11,539 bases of DNA from Candidatus Amesbacteria bacterium (GCA_030681075.1 JAUXUE010000065.1:1-11539), one strand, 5' to 3'; shown: positions 1 to 7,660, counted from the stretch's first letter. A program made the numbers and translations. The notes: generated from the letters alone by a model not told the origin.

Positions 1-1
1 T

Positions 2-1399
2 CCAAATTATGATGGAAAATATAATGTGACTCTAGCTACCCGTCAACCCGGTAGTACTATAAAACCCGTGGTCTATCTGACGGGGCTTCGTCAGGGTTTT
101 ACCGCATCGACTATGCTTATAGATACAAAGACTTCTTTTCCTGGTGGCGATAAACCGGAATATGTACCCGAAAATTATGACGGTAAATTTAGAGGACCAA
201 TATTGGTTCGGGAAGCGCTTGGAAATTCTATTAATATCCCTGCTGTAAAGATGCTCTCATTGGTTGGCATTAAAAATATGATGCAGATGTCCTATGATCT
301 GGGAATCAAATCATTGGAGCCGACTTCGGATAACCTAAAAAGAGTCGGTCTGTCTGTAGCATTAGGTGGTGGTGAGGTTAGACCACTTGACATAATTTCT
401 GCCTATTCAGCTTTTGCCAACGGGGGTATTCGACGTGACCCAATATCAATCCTCAAGGTAACTGACGCCAATAACCGGGTTCTAGAAGAGTGGAAGCCAT
501 CGGAAGGTTTACGGGTTATGTCATCGGGTGAAGCCTTTATTATTTCCAATATTTTGTCTGATCCCAAAGCCCGGGATATTACATTTGGACCGAGGAGTCT
601 AATTAATGTCGAAGGAAAAACTATATCTGTAAAGACGGGTACAACCAATGATAGGCGTGATAATTGGACTATTGGCTGGACTCCGACAGTCATCGTCGGA
701 GTCTGGGTCGGAAACAATGACAATACTCCCATGAAAGAAGTCGCCTCAGGGGTGACAGGAGCAGCACCAATTTGGCGTAAAGTCATACTCTCTGCCCTCA
801 AGGAAAAGTTGGACGAGCCTATTAATCCCCCATCAGATATTATCCAATTGGATGTAGATAAAATATCAGGTTATGTTGCTCATGACGGATTAGACTCCAA
901 AAAAGAATACTTTATCAGAGGCACAGAGAGCTTTGACGACGATCCAATTCACAAAAAAATTCGTGATTGTAACGGCGACCTTAAAGAAGCTTTGATATTT
1001 AAAGAAAAAGATCCGTTTGAAAAAGAGGGTTTGAATCAGTGGCAAATAGGAATAGATGAATGGCTAAAAGGGCAGACTGATGCGAAGTATCATCCTGAAA
1101 ATATTCAATCGTGTGGTAACCAAATCTGGATTACTATGCAAAGTCCTCCTGATAAATCCCGTGTCGATACCAACGATGTGGAAATACGATTTGATGTGAC
1201 ATCACCAAGTCCGATCAAGAAAGTCGAAGTCTCAGTAGATGGAGTGCTCAAACAAACATTGGTCGGTGAACCCTGGAAAGTAATTGCCAATATGCCAAAT
1301 GCCAGTTATCACAAGATTGATGTAGTAGTAACAGACGAATCAGGAAATGTGGGATCAAGATTTGTGGAAATCGGGGTCAACCAAGATTTCTCTAAATGA
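2..1399 (+). CDS. Class A penicillin-binding protein (PBP1A type), C-terminal part, 5' end outside window
   Basis: This is the transpeptidase half of a bifunctional peptidoglycan synthase that cross-links stem peptides outside the cytoplasmic membrane. The reading frame is open from base 2, so the gene begins left of the window and the GTG at 26 is not a start. The three transpeptidase motifs are in order: SxxK as STIK (serine codon 53-55, in the context RQPGSTIKP), SxN as SIN (227-235), and KTG (632-640, followed by TTND). The transpeptidase fold ends near base 810. After a linker, about 90 residues (from roughly base 1127) look like an Ig-like beta-sandwich, ending in a VVVTDESGNVGSR strand typical of such domains. 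The glycosyltransferase domain and membrane anchor would lie upstream, unseen. The last 45 bp overlap the convergent pheT gene, and no terminator is visible. The family call is firm; whether it is PBP1A or a related paralogue is open. Confidence 0.93.
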   Translation, partial: PNYDGKYNVTLATRQPGSTIKPVVYLTGLRQGFTASTMLIDTKTSFPGGDKPEYVPENYDGKFRGPILVREALGNSINIPAVKMLSLVGIKNMMQMSYDLGIKSLEPTSDNLKRVGLSVALGGGEVRPLDIISAYSAFANGGIRRDPISILKVTDANNRVLEEWKPSEGLRVMSSGEAFIISNILSDPKARDITFGPRSLINVEGKTISVKTGTTNDRRDNWTIGWTPTVIVGVWVGNNDNTPMKEVASGVTGAAPIWRKVILSALKEKLDEPINPPSDIIQLDVDKISGYVAHDGLDSKKEYFIRGTESFDDDPIHKKIRDCNGDLKEALIFKEKDPFEKEGLNQWQIGIDEWLKGQTDAKYHPENIQSCGNQIWITMQSPPDKSRVDTNDVEIRFDVTSPSPIKKVEVSVDGVLKQTLVGEPWKVIANMPNASYHKIDVVVTDESGNVGSRFVEIGVNQDFSK

Positions 1400-3220
1400 A
1401 GCAATGTCTTCATTTGACAGTTGTTTATTTTTATCATGATAGGTTATCCTCAAAGTTAATTTATCACCATATTTTTCTATAAACTCAATATTCTTAATAA
1501 GCGGACTGACTGATTTTATTTTATTGACAAGCTCCTCATAACTTCCGGACAGATTAATATTTATATCCTCGATAATCGGAGGATAAATAGACTGAATAGC
1601 ATAATGATTTACAAAAGCTGGTAAATTGTTTAATAATTCATCGACATTTATTTCCACAAAAAATAGCGGAGTCTTGATATTTAATGTAAATGCCAATTTT
1701 GGGTCTAACTGCGATATGAGTGGATTAATGTTTATTATTCCCAGTAATTTTGCCAAAGTGTCTGCGACTCCCTTGATATACAAAATGTCTCCAGTGGCAA
1801 TGAAACCAAGCTTTATAGTCTCAGAATATTTAGTATCATGTTTGTTAAATACTTTTCCCACTTCAAACAATTTGATGTCCAGATTATTTTGATTGAGCAT
1901 TTTTTTGGCGTATTCGCTTAATCCTGGAATAAGTGATGTGCGTAGTGTCGAAATATTGGGATCAGGTGGATTTATTAGGTTAATGGCATCCTTGTCACAT
2001 CCAAATTGTTGAGCTAGTTTATTATTAATCATGGAAAGTGTAATCACTTCATCAAAACCGAGCTTTGTCATGTGATCGCGGAGGGTTTCCTGAATTTTGA
2101 AAGTGGGATATGTCATAGGCTGTGGTGATACGCCAGAAAGAGGAATAGAAGGTATCTGATCATAGCCATAAATTCGAAGAATTTCTTCGACGATATCTGC
2201 AGACTCTTCAATATCAGTTCTAAAAGCAGGTGGCGTTATTTTTAAATTTAATCCAGATTTTGCTACCTTAAATTCCAAAGAATTCAAAATTTTAATTATT
2301 GTATTTATTGGCACTTCGATTCCACCGAGTCTTTTGACTTCACTAGGCTTAAATAAAATTGACTTAGGCTTAAGAGGCTTTGGATAGAAGTCTGACAAGA
2401 GACTTGTAGATTTTGCCGAGGCATACTTTTGCAGTAAATAATAAGCTCTCTCAAGGGCTGGAATTACTTGGGCAGGATGTTGGTGCTTCTCGTGCCTGAC
2501 TGAACCATCGGTCATGATTTTTAATCGTCTTGACGAGCGACGACAGTTTGCTTGGTTATATGTTGCGGCTTCGAGGGCTATTTCAGTAGTATTGTTCGTC
2601 ACTTTTGATTCGAGTCCTCCGATTAGAGTTAAACATTGGACTTTTTCGTCGTCACAAATAGCCAAATCTTTTGATGTTAAAACCACTGTTTGTCCCTGCT
2701 GAATAGTTGAGAACGGTTCTCCGTCTTTAGCTGGACGCAATGAGAGTCTCTTTCCTTTTAATTTGTCGAGATCAAAAGCGTGCATGGGTTGGCCTGTTTC
2801 AATCATGACGTAATTTGTAATATCGACAACGTTATTTATTGTTGGTACTCCCCAACTTGCCAATCTTTTGATCATCCAATCTGGCGAGGGTCCGACCTCT
2901 ACCTTTAGAGAAAAAGCAGTATAGCGATAGACCATATTAGATGCGGCTTTGTCTACTTTTACAAATGGGCATTTAATATCGGTTTTAGGTAGCTTTTTGA
3001 TTTCTGGTAATTTCAATTTTTGATTAAATACTGTGGCCACTTCGCGAGCTACACCAATAAGTCCTAATAAATCTGGCCTATTTCCGCGAAGTTCCAAGTC
3101 TATTACATCACCTTTGGTCTTATCGAGCATGTGACCGATAGCTGTCAACTTATCAGTCAAAGATTTTGTATCCTTGGGGAGCTTGACATAATCAGACAAC
3201 CAGCTGAGAGGTACATTCAT
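1355..3220 (-). CDS. pheT: Phenylalanine--tRNA ligase beta subunit, short form lacking the EMAP/OB domain
   Basis: Beta subunit of the cytosolic (alpha-beta)2 enzyme that charges tRNA-Phe. It has 621 residues, against about 800 in E. coli. The visible order is a short N-terminal segment (1-34), the B1 continuation LELRGNRPDLLGLIGVAREVA (42-62), the B3/B4 editing region (about 95-265, with VVDITNYVMIETGQPMHAFD at 131-150), B5 (about 285-355), the catalytic-like core (about 365-535, with STLRTSLIPGL and LFEVGKVF), and a C-terminal FDX-ACB anticodon-binding domain (about 545-612). The roughly 110-residue tRNA-binding OB (EMAP) domain normally inserted after residue 38 is absent, and the chain runs straight from GHMLDK into GDVIDLELRGNRPD. 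The B3/B4 stretch usually reading TEASxRFERGVDP is diverged here (TDGSVRHEKHQHP). The ATG overlaps the pheS stop by 4 nt, so translation is probably coupled. It is the last gene of the operon and overlaps the opposing PBP gene by 45 bp. Confidence 0.96.
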   Translation of the reverse strand: MNVPLSWLSDYVKLPKDTKSLTDKLTAIGHMLDKTKGDVIDLELRGNRPDLLGLIGVAREVATVFNQKLKLPEIKKLPKTDIKCPFVKVDKAASNMVYRYTAFSLKVEVGPSPDWMIKRLASWGVPTINNVVDITNYVMIETGQPMHAFDLDKLKGKRLSLRPAKDGEPFSTIQQGQTVVLTSKDLAICDDEKVQCLTLIGGLESKVTNNTTEIALEAATYNQANCRRSSRRLKIMTDGSVRHEKHQHPAQVIPALERAYYLLQKYASAKSTSLLSDFYPKPLKPKSILFKPSEVKRLGGIEVPINTIIKILNSLEFKVAKSGLNLKITPPAFRTDIEESADIVEEILRIYGYDQIPSIPLSGVSPQPMTYPTFKIQETLRDHMTKLGFDEVITLSMINNKLAQQFGCDKDAINLINPPDPNISTLRTSLIPGLSEYAKKMLNQNNLDIKLFEVGKVFNKHDTKYSETIKLGFIATGDILYIKGVADTLAKLLGIININPLISQLDPKLAFTLNIKTPLFFVEINVDELLNNLPAFVNHYAIQSIYPPIIEDININLSGSYEELVNKIKSVSPLIKNIEFIEKYGDKLTLRITYHDKNKQLSNEDIASFREILVDPDFHKS

Positions 3221-4212
3221 ATTTTATATTCCAAATTTCCATTAAATAATGCTCTAATATCATTTAATTTATAGCGTGACATGGTGATTCTATCCAGACC
3301 CATTCCCCAAGCAAACCCTGAATATTTTGCAGGATCAATGCCTACCATGCGAAACATATTGGGGTGAATCATCCCCGCCCCAAGCATTTCGACCCATCCC
3401 CTATTTTTACAGACGCTACAGCCTTTTTGCTGACAAAATTGGCAATCAATATCTACTCCTACACCTGGCTCTACTTGGGGATAATATTTGCAGCGAAAAC
3501 GCGATTTTCTTTCTGGTCCGAAAAACATATGGATAAATGTTTCGAGAGTCGACTTCAAATTAGCCATAGTAATATTTTCACCAACCGCAATGCCTTCGTA
3601 TTGAAAAAATATCATATGATTAGAAGCACTGACATTCTCATAGCGATAGGATTTTCCCGGGAAAACAAATCTAAAAGGTGGTTTGTGCGTCGCCAATATA
3701 TGGGCTTCAAGACTTGATGTATGGGTGCGGAGTAAAATATCTGGTTCTTTGATATACAAAGAATCCTGTAAATCTCGAGCTGGGTGGTCCTTTGGTAAAT
3801 TTAGACGATTATAATTAAATTCATCGTCCTCAATTTCCGGACCATCGGCTACACTAAATCCCAAATATCTAAAGATGTCGTTCATTTCTCGAGCCACAGC
3901 ACTTATCGGATGCATTAGACCTACTCGTACTGGCTTTCCGGGTAAAGTCTGGTCAATATTCTCAGAAACTTTTCTAGTATTAAATTTGATTTCATCTAGA
4001 GCGTTTTCAATTGCAGATTTGGCTTCACTAAATATCCGCCCTATATCTGCTTTTTCCTCACTACTCAAATCTTTAAAATCTTTTGCGATCTGTGTGAGCG
4101 ATCCATTTTTACCCAAGTAATTTATCCGTAGTCTTTCCAGCTCAGAGGTATCGGAGGCTCCCATTATCATAGCCAAAGCTTCATTCTTGATATTTATCAA
4201 TTTGTTTTTCAT
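3217..4212 (-). CDS. pheS: Phenylalanine--tRNA ligase alpha subunit
   Basis: Catalytic alpha subunit of PheRS, 331 residues, a normal length. Residues 1-85 form the basic N-terminal helical coiled coil that grips tRNA. The class II core follows: motif 1 around 101-119 (HPISAVAREMNDIFRYLGF), the RTHTSS segment at 162-167, motif 2 around 181-207 (arginine in SYRYE, then FFQYEG), and motif 3 at 299-320 (GFAWGMGLDRITMSRY, with the conserved GxGxxR). Four cysteines at 257, 260, 265 and 268 (DCQFCQQKGCSVC) form a likely zinc knuckle just before the conserved GWVEMLGAGMIHPN. This insert occurs in many bacterial PheS proteins but not in E. coli. Its start overlaps the rplT stop by 4 nt (ATGA) and its stop overlaps the pheT start in the same way. 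No clear ribosome-binding site precedes the ATG, which fits translation coupled to rplT. Confidence 0.97.
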   Translation of the reverse strand: MKNKLINIKNEALAMIMGASDTSELERLRINYLGKNGSLTQIAKDFKDLSSEEKADIGRIFSEAKSAIENALDEIKFNTRKVSENIDQTLPGKPVRVGLMHPISAVAREMNDIFRYLGFSVADGPEIEDDEFNYNRLNLPKDHPARDLQDSLYIKEPDILLRTHTSSLEAHILATHKPPFRFVFPGKSYRYENVSASNHMIFFQYEGIAVGENITMANLKSTLETFIHMFFGPERKSRFRCKYYPQVEPGVGVDIDCQFCQQKGCSVCKNRGWVEMLGAGMIHPNMFRMVGIDPAKYSGFAWGMGLDRITMSRYKLNDIRALFNGNLEYKI

Positions 4213-4556
4213 GCCTGAGGAAAACCAGCTTTTCTGACTATGGCTTCAAAAGCCTTTGGTTGACGGACCACAAGATCCCCCATTATCTTACGGTCGACTT
4301 CTATTTTGTTTTTCTTGACACCATCTATAAATTTGGAATAAGAAACACCAAACGTCTTTAGGGCTGAATTGATACGTACGATCCAAGTTCTTCTTAGGTC
4401 TCTCTTTTTGAGTTTTCTCCCGTTGAATGCATATTGTCCAGCATGAAGGACTGCTTCAGCTGCCACTTTGTAAAGCCGATTTTTGGTCATCCGATAGCCC
4501 TTGGCTAGAGCCAATACTTTGTTGTGTCTTGCTCGTCTGTTGTTTTTTACTCGCAT
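4209..4556 (-). CDS. rplT: 50S ribosomal protein L20 (bL20)
   Basis: Primary-binding 23S rRNA protein needed early in 50S assembly. It has 115 residues, close to the usual 117-120. It begins MRVKNNRRARHNKVLALAKGYR, matching the standard MARVKRG..ARHKKVLKLAKGYRG start with a few residues missing. The usual internal signatures follow: NRLYKVAAEAVLHAGQYAFNGRKLKKRDLRRTWIVRINSA, then a C-terminal globular part (KNKIEVDRKIMGDLVVRQPKAF). It is strongly basic. It lies 1 nt after the rpmI stop and overlaps pheS by 4 nt. In other bacteria L20 represses its own operon by binding a leader or the infC-rpmI junction. Here the rpmI start lies inside infC, so any such operator would have to be within coding sequence, and I cannot see one with confidence. 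Confidence 0.98.
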   Translation of the reverse strand: MRVKNNRRARHNKVLALAKGYRMTKNRLYKVAAEAVLHAGQYAFNGRKLKKRDLRRTWIVRINSALKTFGVSYSKFIDGVKKNKIEVDRKIMGDLVVRQPKAFEAIVRKAGFPQA

Positions 4557-4557
4557 A

Positions 4558-4752
4558 TTATTTACCCATGACCTTTCTAATCTTGTTTGAAATAGTCTTA
4601 CCCAATTCTCGTATTAAACGATGTCTTCGGAGTTGGGCTGCTCCTTTGCGGCTTCGCAAATGCCTACCAAATGAGGCTCGGTGCAAAACCTTACCGTTTT
4701 TGGTAATTTTCAGTCTCTTGGTAATTGCTTTTCTAGTTTTTATTTTCGGCAT
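4558..4752 (-). CDS. rpmI: 50S ribosomal protein L35 (bL35)
   Basis: Small basic 50S protein of 64 residues, normal for the family. It starts MPKIKTRKAITKRLKITKNGK, the canonical MPKMKTxKxxxKRFK opening. The middle and end (HRASFGRHLRSRKGAAQLRRHR..) also fit L35. The frame is open further upstream to an ATG at 4782, but I place the start at 4752. The family always begins MPK(I/M)KT, and AGGAG sits 4 nt before this ATG, while the upstream ATG has no such site. With this start rpmI overlaps the 3' end of infC by 13 bp. This AGGAG is the clearest Shine-Dalgarno sequence I found in the operon, so L35 may be initiated partly independently of infC. Confidence 0.95.
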   Translation of the reverse strand: MPKIKTRKAITKRLKITKNGKVLHRASFGRHLRSRKGAAQLRRHRLIRELGKTISNKIRKVMGK

Positions 4753-5249
4753 ACTGCTCCTATATACTGCTTGCCTACCCATTTGGGCGCTTGCTCTATT
4801 TTCGATATATCTGCCAGAGCCAGTACTGCTCTCTGCCAGACAGTATCGCCAAACTCTTTGTGAGTGAGCTGTCGACCTACGAATTTTATCACAAACCGGA
4901 CTTTGTCGCCATCGGTCAAATAATTTCGGGCTTTGGTCATCTTTGTTTCAAAGTCGCCTATTGCCATAAATGGAGTCATGCGAATATCCTTTAGTTCGAC
5001 TTTCTTTTGGGATGATTTGGCTTCACGCTCTTTTCGAGCAAGCTGATACTTGAATTTTGAGTATTCTATTAGCTTGGCCACAGGAGGCATTGCCTGAGGG
5101 GCGACCTCCACCAAATCAGTTTTTAGTTTTTTGGCTTCAGCCAGAGCATCTTCTTTGGACAATACTCCGAGCTGGGTTCCATCCTCACGCAAAACTCTCA
5201 ATTCTACAGCCTGAATTTGGTTATTGATTCTATAATGTACAGTACTCAC
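4740..5249 (-). CDS. infC: Translation initiation factor IF-3
   Basis: IF3 binds the 30S subunit, prevents premature 50S joining and checks the initiator tRNA and start codon. The protein is 169 residues. The N-terminal domain (about 6-75) carries YRINNQI, TQLGVLSKEDAL, DLVEVAPQAMPPVAKLIEYSKFKY. A lysine-rich linker follows (KEREAKSSQKKVE), then the C-terminal domain (about 84-165) with ELKDIRMTP, KARNYLTDGDKVRFVIKFVGRQ and EQAPKW. The usual PPVCKIMDYGKF reads PPVAKLIEYSKF. The start is GTG at 5249-5247, sharing a 4-nt GTGA overlap with the thrS stop. IF3 genes often use non-AUG starts to sense their own product (E. coli uses AUU). GTG is less discriminating, so regulation of that kind is only a possibility. 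No Shine-Dalgarno is evident, so coupling to thrS is likely. Confidence 0.96.
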   Translation of the reverse strand: MSTVHYRINNQIQAVELRVLREDGTQLGVLSKEDALAEAKKLKTDLVEVAPQAMPPVAKLIEYSKFKYQLARKEREAKSSQKKVELKDIRMTPFMAIGDFETKMTKARNYLTDGDKVRFVIKFVGRQLTHKEFGDTVWQRAVLALADISKIEQAPKWVGKQYIGAVCRK

Positions 5250-7612
5250 TTACGGTTCATTATAGCATCTAATATTTGGTTTTTGAATTCTTCGAGTGTT
5301 AGAACTTCGGATTCCTTTTTACCACGAGTTCTGACAGAAACACTCTGTGCCTGCGCCTCTTTATCTCCTGTGACTAGTATGTATGGCACTTTTTGCATTT
5401 CAGCATCTCTTATTTTGGCTCCCAGTGATTCGCTTCGTGAGTCTAATTCACATCGAATATTAACTAATTTCAACGAATCTGTTACTTTGGTAGCGTATTC
5501 CAAATGTTTTTCGGAGATTGGTAACACAGATACTTGGACTGGTGCCAACCATACTGGAAATGCGCCACCATAGTGCTCGATAAGTATTCCGAAAAATCGT
5601 TCCATTGATCCAAAAACTACTCGATGCACCATCACGCACTGTTTTTCTTTGCCATCTTTATCTATATATGTAACATTAAATCCACGACCCAATTTTTTGA
5701 GATATATTGCCAGATTTTCTCTGGTCTTAAACTTATGTTTAAAAGTTTTTAGCTTCCAAAAATCATCAATATCGTCCTCTGTGGTTTCGGCATTTGCTGG
5801 TTGATTGAAGTCAAATTGGACAGTTCCCAATTGCCATTCACGACCAATAGAATCCTTGACTTTTAAATCGATTTTAGGTCCGTAAAATACACCTTCTCCC
5901 TCGTCAATTTTATAATCAAATCCTTCTGAAACAGCAGCTTTCTTGAGTGATTCCTCAGCAAAGTCCCACATTTCAAGTGTGCCTAAATATTTTTCGGGAC
6001 GTGTAGATATATATACTTGATAGCTCGAAAAACCAAATAATGCGTAAACGTCTTTCATCAGTTTTAATACACCACATACTTCATCTATTACCTGTTCAGG
6101 GGCACAAAAAATATGTGAATCATCTTGCGTAAATCCTCGAACTCGTGTCATTCCATGTAAGACGCCAGCACGTTCATATCTATAAACTGTCCCGAGTTCT
6201 CCGATGCGCATTGGTAACTCACGATAACTTCTGGGGTGATCATTGTATATTTGGATATGATTTGGGCAATTCATAGGTTTTAGCAGTTCCTCTGTTTGAT
6301 AGTCTGGTGCACTTTCCCCTTCGATAAATTCATGGAGCATTACTGGAAACATGGAATTTATATATTTTGACAGATGACGGCTTTTGACAAACATATCCAT
6401 ACTAGCAATGTGGGGTGTGAATACCAATTGGTACCCTCGTTTGTAGTGTTCTTTGCGCCAATAGTCCTCGACTATATTTCGGACAATTGCTAATTTTGGA
6501 TGCCATAAAATCAATCCCTGACCCGTAAGCATATTTGTAGAGTAAAGATCTAAATCTTTACCTAATTTTCTATGATCTCTTTTCTTTGCTTCTTCAAGCA
6601 TATTTAGATAATTATCCAATTCTTTTTGGGAAGGCCAGCAGGTGCCGTAGATGCGAGTCAACATTTTGTTTTTTTCATCCCCGCGCCAGTAAGCACCGGC
6701 AATTGACATGAGTTTAAAATATTTCAGTTCTTGGTCTGGGTGTTCACAGTGCCCTCCCCGGCAGAGATCAGTAAATTCGCCAGATTTATAGAGTGTAAGT
6801 CCAGCCTCTTTGTATTGGGTTGCCATCTCAATCTTGTAGACATTCTTGGCAAATCTCTTTTCAACGTCAGATAATTCCACATCAATTTTTTCAAATCCCT
6901 TCCATGCCTTGACCAGTTCATGCATTTTGTCTTCAATGGCCGGCAAATCGGTATCTGATATTTTCAAATTATCAAAGTCATAATAAAAACCATTCTCTAT
7001 GGAAGGACCAAGGGTCGGTAATGCCTTTGGATATAAATCCAGAATCGCGGCCGCTAATAGATGTGCGCAGGAATGGCGGAGATTAGCAAGGGCCGTATCA
7101 CCGAATATTATTTCCTTTTGCATACCTGATGATTTAGCAATATCAGCGAGCCGAGGTTTAACAATCGACACATAATCTTTTGCCAAAAGCGCCATAGATC
7201 GATCTAGGCGCGCAGCATTGAAGAAGATCTCTTCGTTAGTGAGTAAAGACGGGTCGACTATTAATTCTAGTTCTGGACTAAACGAGAAGGGTAACACTGT
7301 TCCAACAACGCTTTGAGCCAGTTTTTCGGTTAATTCTTGCGGGGTAAAAGAGACATAGCTGGCGTGCAGGAGGGTTTTGATGGCATTAAAGTCAATTTGC
7401 TTATCACCAGGAACGACGCCCAAGACATATTTTATTTCTTTCTTTCCGAGATTAACCGTCAATACCATGCATTTGGCAGCTTGTGAGAGCTTGTTCCCAC
7501 GCATTGGACTGACGATTTCTGTTCGTCCTTCTGGCACATGATCGATCAGACGATACTTTGCATGGTGCTTATCAAGCAAAGCTATTAATTTGGAATATAA
7601 GTCGTTTTTCAT
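5246..7612 (-). CDS. thrS: Threonine--tRNA ligase with N-terminal YbaK/ProXp-like deacylase domain replacing TGS
   Basis: Class II synthetase charging tRNA-Thr in the cytosol. At 788 residues it is about 145 longer than E. coli ThrRS (642). Residues 8-160 are not a TGS domain but read as a YbaK/EbsC-type aminoacyl-tRNA deacylase: QAAKCMVLTV with the likely catalytic lysine K47, YVLGVVPGDKQID (62-74), LELIVDPSLL, EIFFNAARLDRSM (128-140) and a closing RLADIA. Next comes the standard N2 editing domain, with H180/H184 in RHSCAHLL and C284/H288 in DLCRGGH. The catalytic core follows: zinc ligands C449 (PMNCPNH), H500 (QDDSHIF) and H663 (MVHR), and motif 2 RYE..HGMTRVRGF. The anticodon-binding domain (about 685-785) closes it. 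An extra block of about 37 residues (roughly 604-645) sits between QFDF and the H663 zinc ligand. M1 is the only start that keeps the YbaK domain; it follows a T-rich tract and lacks a well-placed Shine-Dalgarno. It is the first gene of the operon. Confidence 0.96.
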   Translation of the reverse strand: MKNDLYSKLIALLDKHHAKYRLIDHVPEGRTEIVSPMRGNKLSQAAKCMVLTVNLGKKEIKYVLGVVPGDKQIDFNAIKTLLHASYVSFTPQELTEKLAQSVVGTVLPFSFSPELELIVDPSLLTNEEIFFNAARLDRSMALLAKDYVSIVKPRLADIAKSSGMQKEIIFGDTALANLRHSCAHLLAAAILDLYPKALPTLGPSIENGFYYDFDNLKISDTDLPAIEDKMHELVKAWKGFEKIDVELSDVEKRFAKNVYKIEMATQYKEAGLTLYKSGEFTDLCRGGHCEHPDQELKYFKLMSIAGAYWRGDEKNKMLTRIYGTCWPSQKELDNYLNMLEEAKKRDHRKLGKDLDLYSTNMLTGQGLILWHPKLAIVRNIVEDYWRKEHYKRGYQLVFTPHIASMDMFVKSRHLSKYINSMFPVMLHEFIEGESAPDYQTEELLKPMNCPNHIQIYNDHPRSYRELPMRIGELGTVYRYERAGVLHGMTRVRGFTQDDSHIFCAPEQVIDEVCGVLKLMKDVYALFGFSSYQVYISTRPEKYLGTLEMWDFAEESLKKAAVSEGFDYKIDEGEGVFYGPKIDLKVKDSIGREWQLGTVQFDFNQPANAETTEDDIDDFWKLKTFKHKFKTRENLAIYLKKLGRGFNVTYIDKDGKEKQCVMVHRVVFGSMERFFGILIEHYGGAFPVWLAPVQVSVLPISEKHLEYATKVTDSLKLVNIRCELDSRSESLGAKIRDAEMQKVPYILVTGDKEAQAQSVSVRTRGKKESEVLTLEEFKNQILDAIMNRK

Positions 7613-7660
7613 AAAAAAACAAAAAACCCCCTCTTCATTGCTCCCAGGGTTCCAAGCAAT
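7613..7660 (-). promoter_or_regulatory. Candidate thrS leader attenuator (mutually exclusive hairpins plus T-tract)
   Basis: On the minus strand, immediately before the thrS ATG, ATTGCT (7660-7655) and AGCAAT (7642-7637) form a perfect inverted repeat. Overlapping it, GGAACCC can pair with GGGTTTT just upstream of the T-rich run TTTTTTGTTTTTTT, giving a weak terminator-like hairpin whose T-tract abuts the start codon. The two pairings cannot coexist. A second pair of competing arms, TGAGA/TCTCA against GACTT/AAGTC, lies further upstream at about 7687-7709. Seen: the repeats and T-tract. Inferred: transcription or translation attenuation of the thrS operon. It could instead be a leaky terminator for the upstream 69-aa gene. 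Confidence 0.35.

Noticed and set aside
26..28. GTG as the start of the penicillin-binding protein
   Set aside because: The frame is open to base 2 and the residues before it (PNYDGKYN) continue the protein family; the SxxK motif lies only 10 residues later, so the gene must start outside the window.
403..801. 132-codon open frame on the minus strand inside the PBP gene
   Set aside because: It lies antisense to conserved transpeptidase sequence with KTG in the sense frame; a shadow.
4753..4782. Ten-residue N-terminal extension of L35 from an upstream ATG
   Set aside because: L35 proteins start MPK(I/M)KT, and AGGAG lies before the inner ATG but not before the outer one.
4427..4867. 146-codon plus-strand frame with hydrophobic, membrane-like stretches
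   Set aside because: It is antisense to rplT, rpmI and infC; reverse-reading lysine and arginine codons gives Leu/Phe/Ser-rich sequence, which explains the hydrophobicity.
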